Shown: positions 22,613-35,231 of the stretch, piece after piece
Numbering within the stretch: position 1 is the stretch's first letter
How the letters are laid out: the number at the start of each line of letters is the position of its first letter
DNA from: Alitta virens
Taxonomy: Eukaryota; Annelida; Polychaeta; Phyllodocida; Nereididae
DNA length: 64,000 nt
Assembly: GCA_932294295.1 (NCBI GenBank)
Contig: OW028580.1
Location: forward strand, 26,792,896-26,856,895
Direction of reading: 5' to 3'
Program-made: the position numbers and the translations under genes
The notes under the pieces: generated by a model
Database searches by the model: none
What the model saw: the letters and a program-made list of their open reading frames with translations, nothing else
What the model was told of the DNA's origin: nothing

Positions 22613-25600
22613 TGTTAGAATCTGATCAGCCCTATCTGGTGCACAAATATGGGACATGAAGCCTGCCTCAACCACCTACAACTATAGTACTGTAGCAATG
22701 CTGCATGGTTAACACCAGGGAATGTTGCAGTAATGTTGCCTGCAATGTGGCACAGCTTCCAAATATATGCCTATAGGTCCAAGGGTATTAATTAGGTAAG
22801 TGAGTGCAATCATAACTTTAAATGCCATTGCTGGCTCAGTGTTCCTGAGATATTGCCAAAATATGTCTCACTATGTTGACCGAAGTTCCATCATCAAGTA
22901 GACAAGGGCAATACTGTTGCACACCACAGTAATATACCCTAATAAACCTTCAAATTCTACTTTGTGAAGTGCATGTAACCTCGATTGAAAATATTATTGT
23001 GGGAAAAAAATATTGCTTCAACAATGCAACACAATGTAACAGTTGTTCTGTACAGGCTTTAGCAAACGCTGCAGCAACATTATAACAGTGGTTGATGGTA
23101 CAAAATAAGATAAAGATAAAATAAAACTTTATTAACAGTCAGTGGTGACAATAAAACAAAGAACATAAGCTACAGTAGCTTTAAACCGAAAATGACACAA
23201 CAAAACAAGTTGAAAATTATTTACAAATGAAATGTGAAAAATTACATGGCAAGGAGTCCAACATTGAGTTTTGTGGGATAAGAAAAAATTATATTGGCCG
23301 AGGCAATTTGTGCTTAAATCTGGCAGTGTTTGTCATGCTACTAACGTATGGTGCCCTATTATAGTTGCAACTTTCAAGATCATTGAATATCATGGAATAG
23401 TTGTTAATCATTAAAAGATACTGAAACAGCTAACTTCATATTTACAATATTAGGACACCGGTGTTATATTATGGTCACCCTGGTTTCATGCAAGATTTTG
23501 GCTGAAAAAAATGAGTCCTCCCTGGTAAAACAGCTGCTGCTATAAACATTAGTAAAATAGAGGTAGGCATTTTTGTAAATGTATTGCTTCAGCCCGATAT
23601 CATATCAAAAAGTTGATGCTTCAAACATGCAAGTTTGAAGAGAAAAACTGATGACTAACATGGTTGTCATGCACTGTCTATTTCTTGCCCTTTTTGTGCA
23701 TACAAATTGGAACCATTTGTCCTAGAATGACCTTGCAAATTGAAAAAAATATATAATGCTAATATTTCAGTTGTTTAACTGCTCAGAAGATGAAATAAGG
23801 GAGCATTATTATGACACTGACCCTAATAGGGCACCATATGTTACTCATCATTCCTTTCTTGTCAGCAAGAATTGCATCACCACCGACGTCAAATCTTATT
23901 TTAACTCACCTCATATTATCTTTTTTTCCCAATCAAGCAATAGAACACACTAGGTAAACCATTCTATAAGTGTGTCTGAAGTCAGTTTCTCCAAAACTAG
24001 GTCTCCTGTGAGCTAACAGTGTACAATTATAATTGTCACACTGTTGTTATAGTGACCTGGCAGAAGCACAGAGCTTATATCCCTGCAAAATAATGAAGCG
24101 CTACATTTTCCATTTTGTTAAGTTAGTTCTTAATAACCTCTCTCTTATGCTATACGATGCTACCTGCCACTAAATGTAATTGTCTGGCTATAGCTACTCA
24201 AAGCCAGATCTAGGAGTACAAGCAGCACCAACTATAGGCCAGGAGTAGACAGAAGCAGCTGGCTTTAGCCAGTTATAGCAACAGCCAGGTATAGGTCGCT
24301 ACAGCTGTCTAGAGTTGACCACATTTTATGAAACCAACTGTATTTGCTCTAGCTCTGTGGCCCTCACCATACCTTGGAAACATAACATAAGGAACTGTGT
24401 CAGTAGTCTGAAATGACCGTTCATTGTCATGATCTCATTATCGTCTTTCTAGCGGGTTAATAAATCTATGAAAAATTGAATAATGCATGGAACATAACAT
24501 TCGGGACAAGAAAATAAGCTTCACATTGATTCATGGATACCAGTGTCACAGGGAAAGAGCCAGATCAAAATACATTCAAGTTGAACAGCAAAAGAAATGC
24601 AACACCAAAAGCATGGTGTTAGCTAAAAACCAACTTTTGGCCAAGTTTTCGTAAATATAGGAATGTTTTAAGTAACAGTGCAAAATGAAATTTTTTGTGC
24701 ACGTTTTATCATAATAATTTATAATTGAACAACTTGTGTCATATTTACTAATAAGGTCATTCTTAGCATATCTGGCAAATCCGGAGATAATGTGTGTGTG
24801 GATTTTAATCCTGATATTTAATGGACAGTTGTTTTATACTGTAGGCAATCTATGTCTAATGCTTTTTTTCACAAATGAATGTCTACTTTGGGGATTTCTG
24901 CAGTCATGTGTGTTTCTTGTATTATAATGGTGTACTTCAGATTGTCTAATAAACATTAATCATTGAAAGTAGGCTGGAAGGATCTTGTTTTCCAATTTGT
25001 ACTTCAGTTTTAGTTCTTGCCATTTCAGGATATCATTCATAGTTTGAACATTGTGTGAGCATTATATTTAGCTTTCGCAGCAAACAAATTCGAAATATAC
25101 ATTTCAGATTTAATATTCTCAAACAATTTGCACAACAAAATAACAGACATAGAATTTGCTGCCTGCGGCATCAGGATCTAAAAAAATTAGAAAAGTTCCC
25201 TATTCATACAATGTGTGAGCACCATTAAAAAATACAAACTTTAGAACCTTAGGCTTGTTGCTGCTAATTCTGCCATCAATTCCCTCTGTCAGGTAAAACT
25301 TCAGGGCATTTCACACATTTCTATGTTCTCGTTAAGTCTAATATAAGACAAGGCTGAATGGTCATCAAGATAGTGGTATATGTGCAGCTCATGGCAAAAT
25401 GCCCATGAAAGTCTAGGCATCCTCACTCGTGGCAAAGGGTGGTAACAGAAAAACTAGCTCGAGGAGTGGTCCAACCTACATTCAAAATACCAACAATGCT
25501 AGACAGCATAATGACACCAGGGCTAGAACACTTTAGATGGTTCAGCCAAAAAGGTGATAATTTATTGATTTGTCTTCAATGATGTTTCTTAAAATGACTT

Positions 25601-26244
25601 AAGAATGTGATTATTCTAATTAAAATTTGCATGAACATTATATTTATGTTTTTTGGATATATTACCAGATGGCTCTGCACATCCATAAGTGATTCTCTGT
25701 TTATAACAGCGACATCTTGCTCGTTAATCATATATAGTTCTCGCCTACTAAAATTACAATTTGATTAATTTATCAGGAAATTCTTGAATTAATGTTTTAA
25801 TAGTAAAAATAAATACTAACAGCTCTCTATGTGTTGTGCGGTTTATTCCTTTTTACTGATATTTTAACTCAATATGGCTTCTATTTGAACTACACCTTAG
25901 CAGATAACACTTGAAACATGTCAGCAGTAGGTTCTGACTCACTTTTTTAGGAATGCCTGATTCAGGGGTACGGAAAGGCAGTGTCATGGCTTTTTTTCTG
26001 TCAATCACCAGCCACTGTTAAATGTCTTTAGTTTGGTATCAATTCCTTCAGAATGCAATTCACTCAATCAGTCTCTGAAAAATGCTTGAGAGTTTAATTG
26101 TTTCTGGAGTTACCATCCTTCTGATATGTAAGCCAATAAATAGATAACAATTAAGAACCATGCTTTAAAGTTAACTAAACATTCATTCTATAGATGGATT
26201 AAAGAATTACTTCTAAAAGAAACAAATAGCATCATATCATACAG

Positions 26245-26441
26245 TATGAGAGATATAGAGAGTTAGAGATATAGATAGATAGATAGATAGATAGATTAAG
26301 AGAGAGATTAAGAGAGAGATAGAGAGAGATAGTGAGATAGAGAGAGAGCGAGAGAGAGATCAGACAGACAGACAGACAGACAGACAGAGACAGAGAGAGA
26401 AACAGAGAGAGAGATAGATAGATAGATAGATAGATAGATTC
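26245..26441. repeat. Microsatellite (GATA/GAGA/GACA)n
   Basis: Runs of GATA, GAGA and GACA. The ORF across it on the minus strand is low-complexity leucine/serine read from the repeat and is not a gene. Confidence 0.95.
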
Positions 26442-27062
26442 CCAAACCAACAAGGACCTTTGATTAACCGGGCTATAACTATTCTTTTATTTTCCAAAAA
26501 AGAAAAAAACTATGAAATTTTGGAAAATTGACATTGATCCATCCAGTACACACCAGGAAGAAAAGCAGTATTCACCAAAAAAAAGTGTTTTATTGTACAC
26601 CCATATCAATTGTGTGGTAATAAACATGACATAATTAAAAAATGGGTCGCATATTTAATATATGAAACAATATCTTTTGTTTAAACAACGATTCTTGTTG
26701 TTTCTGGTTGAAATGGTTCCATTCTTGTGTGTTTTATAAATTACTGTTTTTGCTATCTACATCAAGGATTTACTTAAAATGTGGATAAAATCATAGTACA
26801 GCCCATTAACTTTCTAAAAATCATGATCGAATCAGTGCAGACAGTCACCAGCAGGGCAGCTACATGACATTGTCTCTGTATGTATGTGCAGGCTTTGATA
26901 TTGTAGCTACTGCAAATTTGTTTTAATCACTTCCCAATTAAAAAAAAAACTAACCCAGATACGCCCTTGGAAGAATTCATGCGGTACTGTCATTGAATGT
27001 AGAAGCACTGTACCCACAGCACTAAGCACTAACTCCTTCACATGAGCATATGCTAAGCTATT

Positions 27063-28337
27063 ATGGATGACTTACAGGAAAACAGTAGTCTTTCCAATGG
27101 AAATGTTGTGCATAATTCAACTAGAAACCTCACGCAGGGAGAGCATGAGGAACCAAATTATCTTCAAATATTTGTCATGTACATGGTAACAACAGGAGCC
27201 ATGCTAACAAATTTGACTGTGTTCTATACTGTGCCAAAACTGCATGGGAAAATCAACACGTCCACCAGATTAGCTATGTTGAATCTGGCAATCACTGATG
27301 CCTTACTTGGGACTGGAATGTTTCTTTCAAGAACTGCATATGTTACGAGCCCACCTCAAATGTATTTCAAACATTGGTGTAAGATAGATGCTTGGCTCAA
27401 TCCTGTGGCAGCAAGCATGAGTGTATTGTCCTTTACCTTTTTGAACTGTGATTCACACTCAGATTTCCCTTAGGCTACAAAATATGGATGACTTGCAAGA
27501 AAACTGTAGCCTTATTCTCAGGAATATGGCTCTTCTCAATCTTGTATTTCATACTACCTTTTTTCCTCTATACATCAGAAGGGAGTCACCCGCCAAATAC
27601 ATTCGTGTGTTATGGTTATAATTATAATACAGGTTATTCCAATGAAATTAGGCATTTCATGGACACCATTCTTTTTCTGGCTTTACCTTTCTGCATCAGC
27701 ATCGTTGCTCTTATTGGGATAGGATGCATCTTAAGAAGACACAAAACAAGGGTCAGTCAGCTACAGGTAATCACTTTTTCTTTGTTGTAATATTTCCTAC
27801 TGTTTAAGATTCCAAAGATTTATAAAATTACGGTCATCAAATTTTTCTATAATATGTTATTATATGAAAACTGAAGGGAGTATAAAAACAGGCATCAATG
27901 TATATTTTACAGAGTAACCTCATGATTATTACACCACTGCTCTCCTTATGATTACAAAATTTTTATGGCCAAATTAACTTTTTCAGGAAGGCCAACCAGT
28001 GTTGTCAATGAATGATCGTGCTGTGGTGTATGCCATACTTGCTGTAAATTTGGCCTTTGTCATCATGATTACGCCATTCTTCGTCTGCAATAGTATTTTT
28101 CTGATAACCACAGGTGAAACTGCGGGGCCAATTCCTAACTTTGTAACCATATGGCTAGCTGTAGGTAATTCTGCCATCAATCCCCTCATCTATATTCCCA
28201 CCATGAGATCATATCGACAGGAGCTGATGAAAGGATTCAAGAGACTTTTCAATCGAGGAAATTGTAAATGGAAAGAGCATCAAATGCGACCTACTAACAT
28301 TGCTACGGAATGTAATGAAACCAGCACCACTATTTAA
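27063..28337 (+). pseudogene. Rhodopsin-class GPCR, frameshifted at the DRY motif
   Basis: Two exons, 27063-27766 and 27987-28337 (donor CAG|GTAATC, acceptor TTTCAG), phase 0. The N-terminus carries three N-glycosylation sequons. TM2 holds NLAITDALLG. TM3 begins at a conserved Cys (HWCKIDAW) and ends LNCD, where the frame breaks at about 27450-27455. Reading resumes two frames away with FTLRFPLGYK and continues through TM4, TM5, the intron, TM6 and TM7 (NSAINPLIY), ending after a short tail. The break fits loss of about 7 nt that removed the Arg-Tyr of the DRY motif. The ligand class is not recognisable. A gene disabled by this single lesion, or an assembly error there, are the two readings. 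Confidence 0.8.
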
Positions 28338-28565
28338 ATATCAATGCAACACTACAGAAAATGTATCAACAACTGTGAGACTTCATGCTGCATTTTGAAT
28401 GCAAAATATCCTCGCTGAGAGGCATTTTATCGATATCGTATTTTCAACTTGCAATGCTCAAAAATGGTCAATTTAAACTTGTCATAACTTGTAATATATC
28501 TCATTATAGAAAATACATTATAATGATCTTTACAGAACTTTGAAACTTACCACTGCACAAATATC
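28338..28565. other. GPCR 3' flank up to the Polinton
   Basis: Short non-coding stretch between the GPCR stop and the Polinton target duplication. No feature seen. Confidence 0.6.
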
Positions 28566-28571
28566 ATTGGT
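28566..28571. other. Polinton target-site duplication, left (ATTGGT)
   Basis: ATTGGT here and again at 61583-61588 directly abuts the two ends of the inverted repeat. A 6-bp duplication is the known Polinton integration footprint. Confidence 0.95.
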
Positions 28572-28790
28572 AGTAGTATAGGCTTCACCATGCAGACTGA
28601 CGTATACAGCAGGTGGCGCTACTGTTGTACTGTGAGGTGCTGCCACCACACATCAGCCAGTTATGTGAGGTGCTGCCACCATGCTGCGTATATACACATT
28701 ATATATGTATTTATCAAAGTTATATGTGTACACATGTGTAATCAAGGGATCCTAATTAATATATGATTAATTAGTTGCAGATATTTTACA
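28572..28790 (+). repeat. Polinton left terminal inverted repeat
   Basis: The first ~115 bases match the complement of 61582-61468 with a handful of differences. Similarity then fades but can be followed to the TATGATTAATTAG text near 28761-28774, matching 61392-61405 inverted. A short direct repeat (GTGAGGTGCTGCCACCA) occurs twice inside, at about 28639 and 28667. The AG start is typical of Polintons. Confidence 0.93.
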
Positions 28791-29354
28791 GGTTTTAATA
28801 ATAAAAGTTTCAGAGGTGTAAGCATATGCAAGACTAATTATTGATGTTAATTAAAAACATTAATTATTATCATAATTTCTTAATGAAAGATTTTGATGAA
28901 GATTTGATTGACCATAATTTGTGCAATGATACACAATTATATGCATTGTAGTGTTCACTGATATATATTTAAACCCTTCATATAACATCATGGTGTTGCA
29001 CAATTTTGGTACATCTAATGTTATTATCACAGAGTGAGGGGGCTAGAAATAGATAGAATTTCTTTCATTTGCAGATGGCCATGATTTTTAAGGTAATAAA
29101 AGAAGTGCTATTTAATTGTAGCTTTTCTAGACATTGTATTCCTAACAATATAAACTACACAGTAAGCCTTAATGTGTTTGTAGGTAAAATCACATGTTAA
29201 GAGTTGTGTTACAACTGTACACAGTTGCAACTTTAGTTGTATCAGTGAGAGGACGCCACCAGTTCTAAATGGGTTATATTTTTTAACTGGGGCAGCATGT
29301 GTAGTTTTTCTCAGTGAGTAGCATAATACACATGTTAAAACTTCATGGCTAACC
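28791..29354. other. Polinton left subterminal non-coding region
   Basis: AT-rich, no gene. It probably holds the promoter of the ORF at 29355. A short upstream ATG at 29345 in another frame precedes the ORF start by 10 bases. Confidence 0.5.
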
Positions 29355-29930
29355 ATGGCGCACAGTCAACAACATTGTCCAACACAGTCTGACATTGATG
29401 CCTCTGAAATAAGTGAAATGAGCTACCAAATTCTACAACTGGACATTAATGAAGATAAGGGAGCCGCACGTTTCTATGATGTCTACAGTGATCCAAGAGT
29501 TTCAAGCAGTTTCTTCAGTGATGAAACGTGGGAAATCAGTGATCTAACTATAACAAAGGAGCTCCAGAAAGAAAATCCTGACACCTGTGTAATTCTAGAA
29601 GAATTGAAGGAACTCATAGGTGAGACTGTGGATTTCCAGAGATTTTTGGCAAGCCGTGATCCACCACAACTACCACCTTTATCAGAAGATGCTAAGACAT
29701 GTGTGTGCAAGCGAGAAATCACACCTGAAAGACAAACATACTTGCCTTCAATGTCTGGAGCCGATACGTTCTTGACAGTTTCAATGAATCTGCAAGCTTT
29801 TCCTGAAGATCCAGACCTGTGCTTTCCGTGTAACCTTCTTGTTAAATACTGTGATGGTGTTCTTATACATAGACCAGCACAAGAGAGCAAAGAACGATTT
29901 TGTGTTTCACTGTACAATGTACCAATGTGA
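29355..29930 (+). CDS. Polinton hypothetical protein, 191 aa
   Basis: Open frame with a strong start context (ACCATGGCG) and poly(A)-signal-like AATAAA text at about 29979. The first half is acidic and the second half has several cysteines (a CVCKRE segment and CFPCNLLVKYC). No signal peptide or membrane segment, and no motif I recognise. It is the leftmost gene of the element, read towards the polymerase. The strongly used frame suggests a real gene. Confidence 0.6.
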   Translation: MAHSQQHCPTQSDIDASEISEMSYQILQLDINEDKGAARFYDVYSDPRVSSSFFSDETWEISDLTITKELQKENPDTCVILEELKELIGETVDFQRFLASRDPPQLPPLSEDAKTCVCKREITPERQTYLPSMSGADTFLTVSMNLQAFPEDPDLCFPCNLLVKYCDGVLIHRPAQESKERFCVSLYNVPM

Positions 29931-30034
29931 CATTATATTTCTTTGTAATGGTCAGTTTGATACTGTACCCTTTTTGATAATAATAAAAGAAATAAAACAC
30001 AAAAAAAAGCGTGAGGACAACTCATTTTGGGGCT

Positions 30035-30430
30035 TCTAAACAATGACTAATCAACTGAGCAAGCGTGCTACATGTTGTCACGTGGCAGTACCAGAGTTCA
30101 AACATGCCAGCATCATGAGGTTTTGTTTTAAAAGCCTCAAAGGTTAAGGACTTTTCGACCCCATACCTCAAATCAACTGTTAAGCACTGTATCGTGTTTG
30201 GTTAAAATAAAAGAAGGCTTGTAGACAGCACGTGCTGAGAGCGTTCATACAATGAGCAACCAAATGAGCACACGTATTACTTTGTGTTATGTTGTGACAC
30301 TAGTGCTCAAACACAATAGCATCATGAGGTGTTGTGTTTCAAAATCACCAAAGGTCAAAAAACGTTTCTTTCCCCCTCAAAAATCAAATGATGAGAGCGG
30401 GAACCTCAAACATTTACACATTCTATCAGT
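30035..30430. repeat. Imperfect ~210-bp duplication upstream of the polymerase
   Basis: CAATGACTAATCAACTGAGC at about 30040 and CAATGAGCAACCAAATGAGC at about 30250 start two similar segments; GCATCATGAGGT recurs 210 bases apart (about 30111 and 30321). It lies between the 191-aa ORF and the polymerase start and may carry paired promoter elements. Confidence 0.7.
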
Positions 30431-30543
30431 AATAAAGTAAAACAAGGACCCCCCTTTTTCGAGGGCTTACCATTGGCCATTGAGTTTTGGCGCAGTTTTC
30501 TATCTACACCCAAAAAACAACCACTTTTTCGCAGGTGGCAAAG

Positions 30544-33500
30544 ATGGCTGAACCTCCTGGTAAGAAAAGAAGGAATGTTTCAACCAGTAGTGATGATGAT
30601 CAAAATGATAGGAAGCCATACGTTATCGAAAGAATTAATGAGAGAAGAGCCAGACGTTATGATGTCGAAGAAATTATGTTTAGGGCAAAATTTGATGAGA
30701 ACCTTCAAGGTCAAAAATTGCTGGATGTTACAGATGACCTACACAATATGTTTGAAGACATTCTGGAGAATGTGAATGCTAATCATGTCAACAGTAACGA
30801 CAGCACAAGACTCTCCATTAGACATGCTGGTCTTGATAGGGAGATTTTCATACACTGTCAACCCCAGCACAATATAACTGCCGACGTCATCATGGAAAGG
30901 TTAGTGTAAAATGTCAAAATATATATATGTTTTTTTGAGCGATATTACAAGATCATGCTTCTATTGTTCTATTTCATTGTGTTTTCTTGTTAAATTCAGA
31001 GTGGGTGCTGTTTTGCAGTCAAACCAAAGTCTGAACATAGATGAGTCTTTCATGGTGGATGTGGGTATAATGCATGATGCAGAGGCTGGGGGCGGTGGCG
31101 ATGGTTCAGCGTGCCGAAAAGCCATTACCAATACAGACACCACTTCGGAAGATTGCTCAATTAAGAAAAGAAGATCAATGGTTTTCATACCCGATGTTGA
31201 AGGTGAATATCTGTGTGCAGGCAGGACTATAGTAACATGTATGGCCAAACTGAAAAACATGAACAAAAAAGAGTACAACATGATTATTAGTCATAGAAAT
31301 GTCCACAGTGCCAGTCCTAAGTCTCAAAGAATGAGGGCTATTAGATTGTACCTAGACACAGGAATGTCAATGCATAGGGCTGTACCTGTTACAGAACTCA
31401 GTAGATTTGAAAAAAAACTAGGTATACAAATTGTTGTCATTTCTGGGGACATGGGTAACACTGTGATTTACAAGGGCTTCAAGGTCATGAAAGACAAGAT
31501 ATTTCTTTATTTGAAAGACCAACATTACCATAGTATTGTCAACATCAATGGTTTTTATGTCAACAAGAAGTTGTGTCAGCAGTGTCTCACACCATATGCC
31601 AGGAAAGTTAAACACTCGTGTAGATTTATGTGCAAAACTTGCGGGGAACAAGTGTGTATGTTTGGTGAGGACTCTTTAGCCTGCCCAGACTGTAACATGG
31701 TGTGCCGCAACGCCAAGTGCTATCTTTTACACAAGGAGACCAGGGAGTACAAAATTGGTGCAAAGAAAGGCGAAGAACGCCTATCACTTTGTGACACTTT
31801 TCACAGATGTAAAAAGTGCACAAAAATTATCGATAAGACAAAGAGAGACTTTAAATCTCATATCTGTGGTGAGTGGTTCTGCAGATGCTGTGGTGAATAT
31901 GTGGTTAACGACCATCTGTGTTACTACAGAATTAAGAAACGTAAGATCACGTCGGGAAGGTTCCCTTATTATGATTTTGAAACGTGTCAAGATACAGTCA
32001 TACAATGTGAAAATGGTTACACTTGCAAATCTCTTCCTAACTGTCCTGACTGTCACCCAAATCAACTGTGTGCAAAGTGTCGAAAATGTGTCAATTGTAA
32101 AAGGAGTTATTGCGGTTTACAGAGACATTTGCCTAACTACCTTGTCTGCCAGTCAGCATGTGACAAATGTCAAGATGACCCTTTCAAACACGATTCGCTC
32201 TACGAGAACTGCGGTGACAGATGTTCAAAGTGTGGAACACGTGACAAAGACAGTTTCACCAAACCATTGTGCAGCAATGGTTTGTGTGGCATGCGCGAAC
32301 GCGTGTTTAAAGGTATGGACACATGCCGTGATTTCTGTCAATGGCTGATTACACCCCAGCAAAAAGGTATGGTTGTAATTGCGCACAACGCAAAAGCTTT
32401 TGACAACCATTTCATTCTCAACCACTGCGTTGAAAATGGTATATTTCCAGATGTTACTTACACCTGTTCAAAAATTATGACCATGACCATAGGTGAGGGT
32501 GTAGACCTCCGATTTATTGACAGTTTGAACTTCTTACCCATGGCCCTAAAAAAGTTGCCACAGGCTCTCAATCTCGGCCAAGAGTTAATGAAAGGGCAGT
32601 TTCCACATTTCCTTAACACAAAGGACAACTGGAACCTTGTGTCAGCCACACACCCGGCACCGCATTTGTACAGGGCAGACCACATGAGTGTTAAAGATCG
32701 AGCAGATTTCATGGCTTGGCATAGTGGTGTAAAGACTAAAGAGTTCGATTTCCAGAAGGAAATTTTAGCGTATACACGTTCAGACGTATCCATCCTGAGG
32801 GAAGCGTGCGTAAAATTTCGTAATCTGATCAGACAAATTACAACACTTGAAGGGTCGGCAGTGCAAGGCGTTGACCCCTTTGCTCACGCCACAATTGCAT
32901 CCAGTGCCATGCAGATCATTAGACAGCTGATGCTGTACGAGGAGCACGATGTTGAACTAGTTGATGGTCGCAAAGGTCGAGGTTTTCTGAAAAGGGGCAG
33001 TTGGGTTTTTGAGGGTGACCCCGTTGACACAGTAATGATAGCTGAGACAAAATTTGTCAAGTCACCCATACCACAGATACCAGCAAGGGGTTATGGGCGA
33101 CATACCAATGACAGCAATAAAGCCATCGTGTGGTTGGAATGGGTGGCTCATAAAAACCAGCGGAAGATCAAACATTCCAGAAATGGTGGTGAACACCGTA
33201 TCCCCGGCACACGTTTTAGTGTGGATGGTTTTCATGAGGAGTCACAAAAGGTGTATGAATTTTTTGGTTGCCGTTTTCACGGGCACCACTGTATGAAAGA
33301 CCGACAGAAGATCTATGATCCCCGGACAAACTCCAGTTTAGAAAGCGTGTATCAGAGAACAATGCTGAGACTTCAGCAGATCCGTAGCATGGGCTACAGC
33401 ACAGTGGTTATGTGGGAATGTGAATTTGACGCCATGCTAAAATCAAACAGCGAGCTACAGGCGTTTGCCTCAAAATGTGACACTGTCACGCCTCTGAAAA

Positions 33501-34849
33501 TCCGCGATTCGTTCTTTGGAGGACGCGTGTCACCAGTGAAGCTTTTCTATGAGGCTCTGGAAGATGAAAAGATCCGTTATCTAGACGTGACATCGTTGTA
33601 CCCCTTTATAATGCTTTCTGGGCATTACCCTACCAATCATTGTGATATTATAACAAATCATGATGATTTTGACTACACCCTCGAGAGTTACTATGGCCTA
33701 GTGAAACTCAAGGTTCTCCCACCCCGCAAACTGTACATTCCAGTTCTACCCGTCCGTTGCGGTGGCAAGCTTAAGTTCCCCCTGTGTTCAAAATGTTCAC
33801 GGACGGAGACCTCGCGACCCTGCAAGTGTTCAAATGCAGACAGAGCTATAACTGGCACATGGACCACTGAAGAGGTCAAGGCCGCAGTGCAGGCGGGTTA
33901 CAAGGTTGTTAAAATTTATGAAGTGTATCACTTCTTGGAGACCAGCATGGACGATGGTTGCCCTGGCAACATTTTTGAAGAATACGTAAAAATGTTCCTG
34001 AAGGTTAAGCAGGAGGCGTCAAGCTACCCCAACTGGGTCGTGTCAGAGGATGATAAAGACAGATACCTTGAAAATTACAGAGAAAAACAGGGTATTTCTC
34101 TGGAAAAGGACAATGTCCAATACAATGCTTCTCTGAGACTTATTTCTAAACTGTATGCAAATTCTGCGTGGGGAAAGTTTGTACAGAGATCCAACATGGG
34201 GCAGACAATGTATGTCAAAAGCTGCGCTGATCTTGCAAAAGTGCGCAATGACCCCACAAAGAGCGTTACAAATTTTCACATCATTACAGATGAATACATA
34301 GTGTTAGAATTCAAAAACGCTGACACGTTTGAGGAAGAGAGCACTTTCACTAATGAAATAATTGGTACATTCACCACATCTCTAGCACGACTGCACCTAT
34401 TGAAAATTTTGCAAAAAACGGGTGAAGACACCTTGTACTTCGACACCGATAGTGTAATTTTTAGAGAGAAGAACAATCACGAAACTCTCCATGTGGGGGA
34501 CCTTTTAGGTGAACTGACAGACGTACTGCCAAGAGGTCAGTACATCAAAACATTCCTGTCTTCAGGCCCCAAGAGTTACTGTAACAAACAGAACGATGAC
34601 ACGTGCGTTACCAAAATCAAAGGTATAACTTTGAACCATACCAATAACATGATAATTGACTTTGATGTGATGAAAGACATTGTCATAGGTCGTCAACAAA
34701 TTGTCAAACTCCCTGTAGCCAGTCAGATCTCAAGGGTTAAACATATGGGGATAATATACAACAGACCCCAGTCCAAAATATTTAGAAAGGTCTTCACTAA
34801 ACGTGTTGTTATACAGGGCACTTTTGACACTCTCCCTTATGGATATTAA
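30544..34849 (+). CDS. Protein-primed DNA polymerase B of the Polinton, 2 exons, 1,401 aa
   Basis: Exon 1 is 30544-30899 and exon 2 is 31000-34849, joined across a 100-bp intron (AG|GTTAGT ... TTCAG|A). The join yields the conserved VGAVLQSN segment. It replicates the element using a terminal protein as primer. The exonuclease part shows YYDFET (Exo I), AHNAKAFDNHF (Exo II) and YTRSDVSIL (Exo III). The polymerase part shows YLDVTSLYP (motif A), KLYANSAWGK (motif B) and YFDTDSV (motif C). Cysteine-rich, zinc-finger-like clusters lie at roughly residues 310-540. No stop or frameshift was seen, in contrast with the broken capsid genes. The ATG at 30544 is preferred, since the open frame before it (from 30487) has no ATG. 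The small N-terminal basic stretch (GKKRR) may help nuclear entry. Confidence 0.95.
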
Positions 34850-35231
34850 CATAGGCCTAACCGACCACCTATTTTTCTATACATTTTTGTTTTTTGCACA
34901 CGTTTTTGTAAATTTTCTTGAAAATACAATAATTTCTTATTAATGTGAACCATACAGAAAATGTTTTTAAAGCACTCTAGTATCAATAGTTAAACGCGTG
35001 GCCAACTTATATCCGTGTTAGACATCCTCACTGGAGCTTATCGTGTTACAAAAATCAGGAAAAATGTATTCAATATGGTCTTATCGTTTAAGTTCCCTAG
35101 GCCAACAAGAGATTGACTGCGCTGATCTGTTAGGCACCAGTATAGCACACCCTCAGTGATTTTCATCAGATCAGACGTCTAGCAAATTTCAGGATATTTT
35201 AACATATTTCTAGCAAAACACACACGTTAAA
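34850..35231. other. Gap between polymerase and first membrane protein gene
   Basis: AT-rich, non-coding. It should hold the polymerase 3' end and the promoter of the next gene. Nothing specific recognised. Confidence 0.5.

Larger units (their letters stand above)
20150..27062. other. Intergenic region between the cyclase and GPCR genes
   Basis: No convincing coding sequence on either strand. It should contain the cyclase promoter just above 20150. It holds a short tandem repeat (21020-21140), a SINE-like fragment (22548-22612) and a GATA/GAGA simple repeat (26245-26441). The stretch at 23100-23150 (GATAAAGATAAAATAAAACT) resembles the AT-rich tail of a retroposon on the minus strand, but I cannot support an element. 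The rest is unassigned. Confidence 0.6.

Noticed and set aside
26232..26453. Leucine/serine-rich ORF
   Set aside because: Pure microsatellite translation.
30911..30999. Alternative polymerase start at 30911
   Set aside because: The first 30 codons of that frame are intron; splicing 30899 to 31000 gives the conserved VLQSN segment and joins the N-terminal exon.
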